This document shows, piece after piece, positions 1 through 64,000 of a DNA stretch of 64,000 bases. Source of the DNA: Pogona vitticeps. Lineage: Eukaryota; Chordata; Lepidosauria; Squamata; Agamidae. Position 1 is the first letter of the stretch. Every line of letters begins with the position of its first letter. The position numbers were made by a program, and so were the translations under genes. The notes beneath the pieces are model-generated. The model had not been told where the DNA came from. It ran no database searches and was given only the letters and a program-made list of their open reading frames with translations. The DNA lies in NCBI RefSeq assembly GCF_051106095.1, contig NC_135787.1, positions 159,286,001 to 159,350,000 of the forward strand, written 5' to 3'.

Positions 1-812
1 GCGAAAGCCTTTGACTGTGTGGACCACAGCAAACTATGGCAAGTTCTTAAAGAAATGGGAGTGCCTGACCACCTTATCTCCTGAGAAATCTATATGTGGG
101 ACAGGAAGCAACAGTTAGAACTGGATATGGAACAACTGATTAGTTCAAAATTGGGAAAGGAGAACAACAAGGCTGTATATTGTCTCCCTGCTTATTTTAC
201 TTATATGCAGAATACATCATGTGAAAGGCAGGACTGGACGAATCCCAAGCCAGAATTAAGATTGCCGGAAGAAATATCAACAGCCTCCGATATGCAGATG
301 ATACCATTCTGATGGCAGAAAGTGAGGAAGAATTAAAGAACCTCTTAATGAGAGTGAAAGAGGAGAGCGCAAAAAATGGTCTGAAGCTCAACATCAAAAA
401 AACTAATATCATGGCCACTGGTCCCATCATCTCCTGACAAGTAGAAGGGGAAGATATGGAGGCAGTGACAGATTTTACTTTCTTGGGCTCCGTGATCACT
501 GCAGATAGTGACAGTGCTTCTTGGGAGGAAATCAACTCTGAGTGCTCACTGGAAGGACAGATCCTGAAGCTGAGGCTCCAATACTTTGGTCATCTCATAA
601 GAGAAGACTCCGTGGAAAAGACCCTGATGTTGGGGAAGTGGGAGGGCAAGAGGAGAAGGGAATGACAGAGGACGAGATGGTTGGACAGCGTCATCGAAGC
701 TACCAAGATGTATTTGACCCAACTCCGGGAGGCAGTGGAAGATAGGAGGGCCTGGTGTGCTCTGGTCCATGTAGTCACAAAGAATCGGATATGACTTAAC
801 AACTAAACAATA
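1..812 (+). mobile_element. BovB (RTE) LINE, 3' part, degraded
   Basis: This is the 3' part of a BovB reverse-transcriptase LINE, cut by the window edge. The frame gives AKAFDCVDHSKLW, then GQEATVRTGYGT-like and YADDTILMAES-like blocks in shifting frames, and the typical tail with a degraded copy of the GTCGGACACGAC motif near 786. Compared with the copy at 20424-29882, a block of the C-terminal region is missing around position 517, so the copy is an old, non-coding fossil. It lies just beyond the 3' end of NUP205 and is antisense to it. Confidence 0.9.
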
Positions 813-972
813 ACACCTTGGGAGGTGGTGAGCACTCCAGCACTGGAGGCATTCAAGAGAAAATTAGACAACCATATGTGAAATCTGCTTTGATTTGGAT
901 TCCTGCCTTGAGCAGGAGGGGTTGGAGTCAACGGCTTTATAAGTCCCTTCCAACTCTATGCTGTGATTCTAC
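813..972 (+). mobile_element. CR1-type LINE 3' end
   Basis: The stretch includes TGATTTGGATTCCTGC, then GGGTTGGAGTCAACGGC, CCCTTCCAACTCTATG and TGTGATTCTAC. This is the usual 3' untranslated end of amniote CR1 LINEs, which finish in short ATTCT-type repeats. No coding part is present, as expected for a 5'-truncated copy. The assignment rests on recalled consensus only. Confidence 0.7.
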
Positions 973-1083
973 ATTATTCTGATATCTAAGTTGCGGTATG
1001 GACTTATAGTTCTTACACCTTCATTCCCTATTGAGTATCTTTTGTTCTTCTACTCAAAGATTTAATATAGTTTTTAAAAAGCT

Positions 1084-1089
1084 TTTATT
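1084..1089 (-). terminator. NUP205: Candidate NUP205 poly(A) signal
   Basis: A minus-strand AATAAA lies about 150 nt past the NUP205 stop codon. A minus-strand ATTAAA at 1062-1067 is an alternative. The implied short 3' UTR (about 1080-1237) contains no recognised repeat, in contrast to the CR1 and BovB sequence just below it. Cleavage has not been shown. Confidence 0.5.
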
Positions 1090-1237
1090 TTCCCTCCCCC
1101 AGTCGATAGGAACAGGAAGAATACACAAAATTGATTCATTGCTGTAATGAAAAAAAGGAGATAGAAAAATAACGTTGACCATAATTTAGAAAATAACACT
1201 TGTACAAAAAACTTCAGGGAGGCACACATATTAGTCT

Positions 1238-62066
<60,829 letters not shown>

Positions 62067-62336
62067 CTTGCCAAACTCGAGCCAAACGCGCCGTTGCCGC
62101 CGAGAAGCCCGGGAACAGGAAGAGCTGCCCCACGCAAGGCCGGCTCGGCAATCTCCGTCGTTTTCCCACCGCTCGGCTGCTTCGCCCTGCAAGCGTCTTT
62201 CACACGGAGTCTCCGAAACCCCTCGAGCAAGGAGACCCCTCCGCTTCTTTGAGACAAAAGAAACCAGATTCGGACCTTCAGGGGCCAGGCGCGGTTTGGC
62301 TGCCTTCCCGTCCAGCGAAGGCCCCGGCGCAAAGGA

Positions 62337-62352
62337 CGCTGGGGACTGTAGT
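62337..62352 (-). promoter_or_regulatory. ZNF143/THAP11-like site
   Basis: Minus-strand ACTACAGTCCCCAGCG is close to the known ACTACAANTCCCAGCA-type motif bound by ZNF143 and THAP11 near many start sites. It lies about 270 bp upstream of the NUP205 ATG. Confidence 0.6.
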
Positions 62353-63033
62353 CCGAAACTCGTCAGGGCAGCGCGCGGGAAAGTTGAACACAGAGGTTCA
62401 TGGTAAACGGGTTTATTGAAGGGTGAGGATCAGGGAGCACGGCGGGGTTAGGACACAAGGCCAGGGGTCCGCTTCACTCCACTGTTGACGAGTGGCTTCA
62501 GGGCTGTCTTGCCGGCCGAGGAGAGGTGACGCGCCCAGGAAAATAACGCGCGAATATTGTCGTTTCTTCTGTCTCCAAGTGGTGTCGTTCAAGTTCTCGC
62601 ACTCCGCTTGCATGCGTGATAATGAGAGCGGACACTTCCCATGGGAAACATACCTAAGCGAGGCAAATTTCTCAATCTTTGAAATATAGTGTGTGGGGGG
62701 GGGAGGACAAAATTGAAAAGTGCAAGAATGCATTTTAAGGGAGCAACTTGCAGCTTTTGCGGGTTAATCCACTTCGTCAAACACATAGAATGTACTCATC
62801 TATTAGGTCTGATAAAATGGATCAAGCCTCGAAAGCTTACATTGCAATATGCAAATCTTTTAAGGGGCCACCAAGTGCTTGTGTTTTGCCCAATTTGTGC
62901 TTACATAGACTGAGACGGCTACGATTTTAGAAAAATCTCTAAAATACTGTAATTGTCTTGCTCTGGGAGGACTTTTAAGTACAGTACGTAAAATGCTTTT
63001 GCCCTCCCGTGTGCTGATTGCTTTGATACGAAG

Positions 63034-63340
63034 CCGGAAGTGAAGGGCTCAGCAGAAGGGTTAGTGACAGCAGTAAGGGACTTCTTGGGGGGGTGGAAAC
63101 GAGGGAACAGGTTGAAATTCGTACTGTCTCTAAAGTACTGGGCGAAAGCTAAAGCAGAGCGCTTCCCATCATCCTCCAGGCAGCATTTACCATCATGCAT
63201 TTCGCTGTCTTTATTCCCGACTTCCTTGCTGCCGCTTTGGGGGTCAGGTGCGCATGCGTGTTAGCGGAACCCTGAAGTCGGATTAATGGGCATTATTCTG
63301 TCCGCGGAGGATGGTGTCGCGTGGAGGGCAGCACGTGCGG
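63034..63340 (+). promoter_or_regulatory. Second promoter-like stretch, ETS and NRF1 sites
   Basis: CCGGAAGTG at 63034-63042 fits an ETS/GABPA site. TGCGCATGCGT at 63249-63259 fits NRF1. A possible splice donor GCG|GTAGGT follows at 63339/63340. Together they suggest a plus-strand first exon of a divergent gene. In human the divergent neighbour of NUP205 is CNOT4; nothing here proves that identity. Confidence 0.4.
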
Positions 63341-64000
63341 TAGGTCCTGATATTTTGTGGAAGGCACTTGGGGCCCAAGACTTCGCGGGGATCTCTCATG
63401 CTTTCGCCCTTTGGCAAGGGAATTCTTTCCTTCTGACTTAATTTATTTAATTTCACTGAATGGATATACGCTTTTCGGTTTCAGGAGAGCCAAAGGGCCA
63501 ATTTGACCACAACAATTCCAACTTTATATTTCTTAATTTGTCCCGTGAAATTGATCAGGCATTGTACCGCGTCAGTTCTCCTTTCCTTCCCCCAACTTTG
63601 CCTATTATACCATTCAATTTCATTCAATTTCGGATGTTGTGGGTCACAAGTCCCATAATACGGTACTGTTGGGCTGGGGCTTCCAGAACCTGCAGTCCAA
63701 AACATTGGAAGGGCTCTTGTCTCAAAACCAAGACCACAGGAATCATCTGCGCGGCCTGTCTTGTTCTGGTTTTTGAAAGTGTGCTAATCCTTAGCAGTTT
63801 GTAAAGACTTCATTTTGGAAGGGCGTTTTTGGAAGGGCGTTTGCATTCCCTTTAATTATAACTTGCATAGTTTTTTTAACTTTCCAGGTATGGCGAACTG
63901 TAGTTGAACATTGATTTAAATAGTGATGATAATATTAGAAACAGGAATTGAGACAAGGTTCTAGTAAAACTGTTACAAATTTCAAAGGTAATACAATAGG
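63341..64000. other. Unassigned right end
   Basis: No coding exon was recognised. 63635-63716 (CCAGAACCTGCAGTCCAAAAC) resembles a common amniote retroposon tail. The rest looks like unique sequence, possibly the first intron of the divergent gene. Confidence 0.4.

Noticed and set aside
62400-64000. CNOT4 coding exons
   Set aside because: Looked for because of human gene order. No ring-finger or RNA-binding coding sequence was found in the window.

Overview
The window is vertebrate nuclear DNA, most likely from a squamate reptile. The evidence is four BovB (RTE) LINE copies, a tRNA-headed SINE with a BovB-type 3' tail, a CR1 tail, tRNA- and 5S-headed SINEs, and many TA-flanked and 8-bp-flanked non-autonomous DNA transposons. 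I cannot name the species.

One host gene fills almost the whole window. It is NUP205, which encodes the large inner-ring scaffold nucleoporin, on the minus strand from the ATG at 62066 to the stop at 1238. I placed 43 coding exons. They sum to 6045 nt (2014 codons plus stop), the reading phase is consistent across every junction, and there is no internal stop. As I recall it, the human protein is about 2012 residues from 43 exons. All introns are GT-AG except intron 16, which needs a GC donor.

The exons are short islands in transposon-rich introns. Intron 26 (20056-30040) is about 95% insertion: a full-length BovB LINE with an 11-bp target-site duplication is itself split by a complete, very young Ty3/gypsy-type LTR retrotransposon with a 5-bp duplication. 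Its pol order is integrase before reverse transcriptase, as in the Gmr1 group. Intron 1 holds a BovB with an inverted 5' part and duplicated flanking DNA. Other introns carry ten CAGTGG-ended, TA-flanked elements (one nested in another, one containing a 170-bp tandem array), three hAT-type MITEs, hairpin repeats and several SINEs.

The right end (62067-64000) is the CpG-rich NUP205 promoter with a ZNF143/THAP11-like site. About 1 kb further on there is a second promoter-like stretch with ETS and NRF1 sites. It could serve a divergent neighbour; CNOT4 lies there in human, but no CNOT4 coding exon is visible here.
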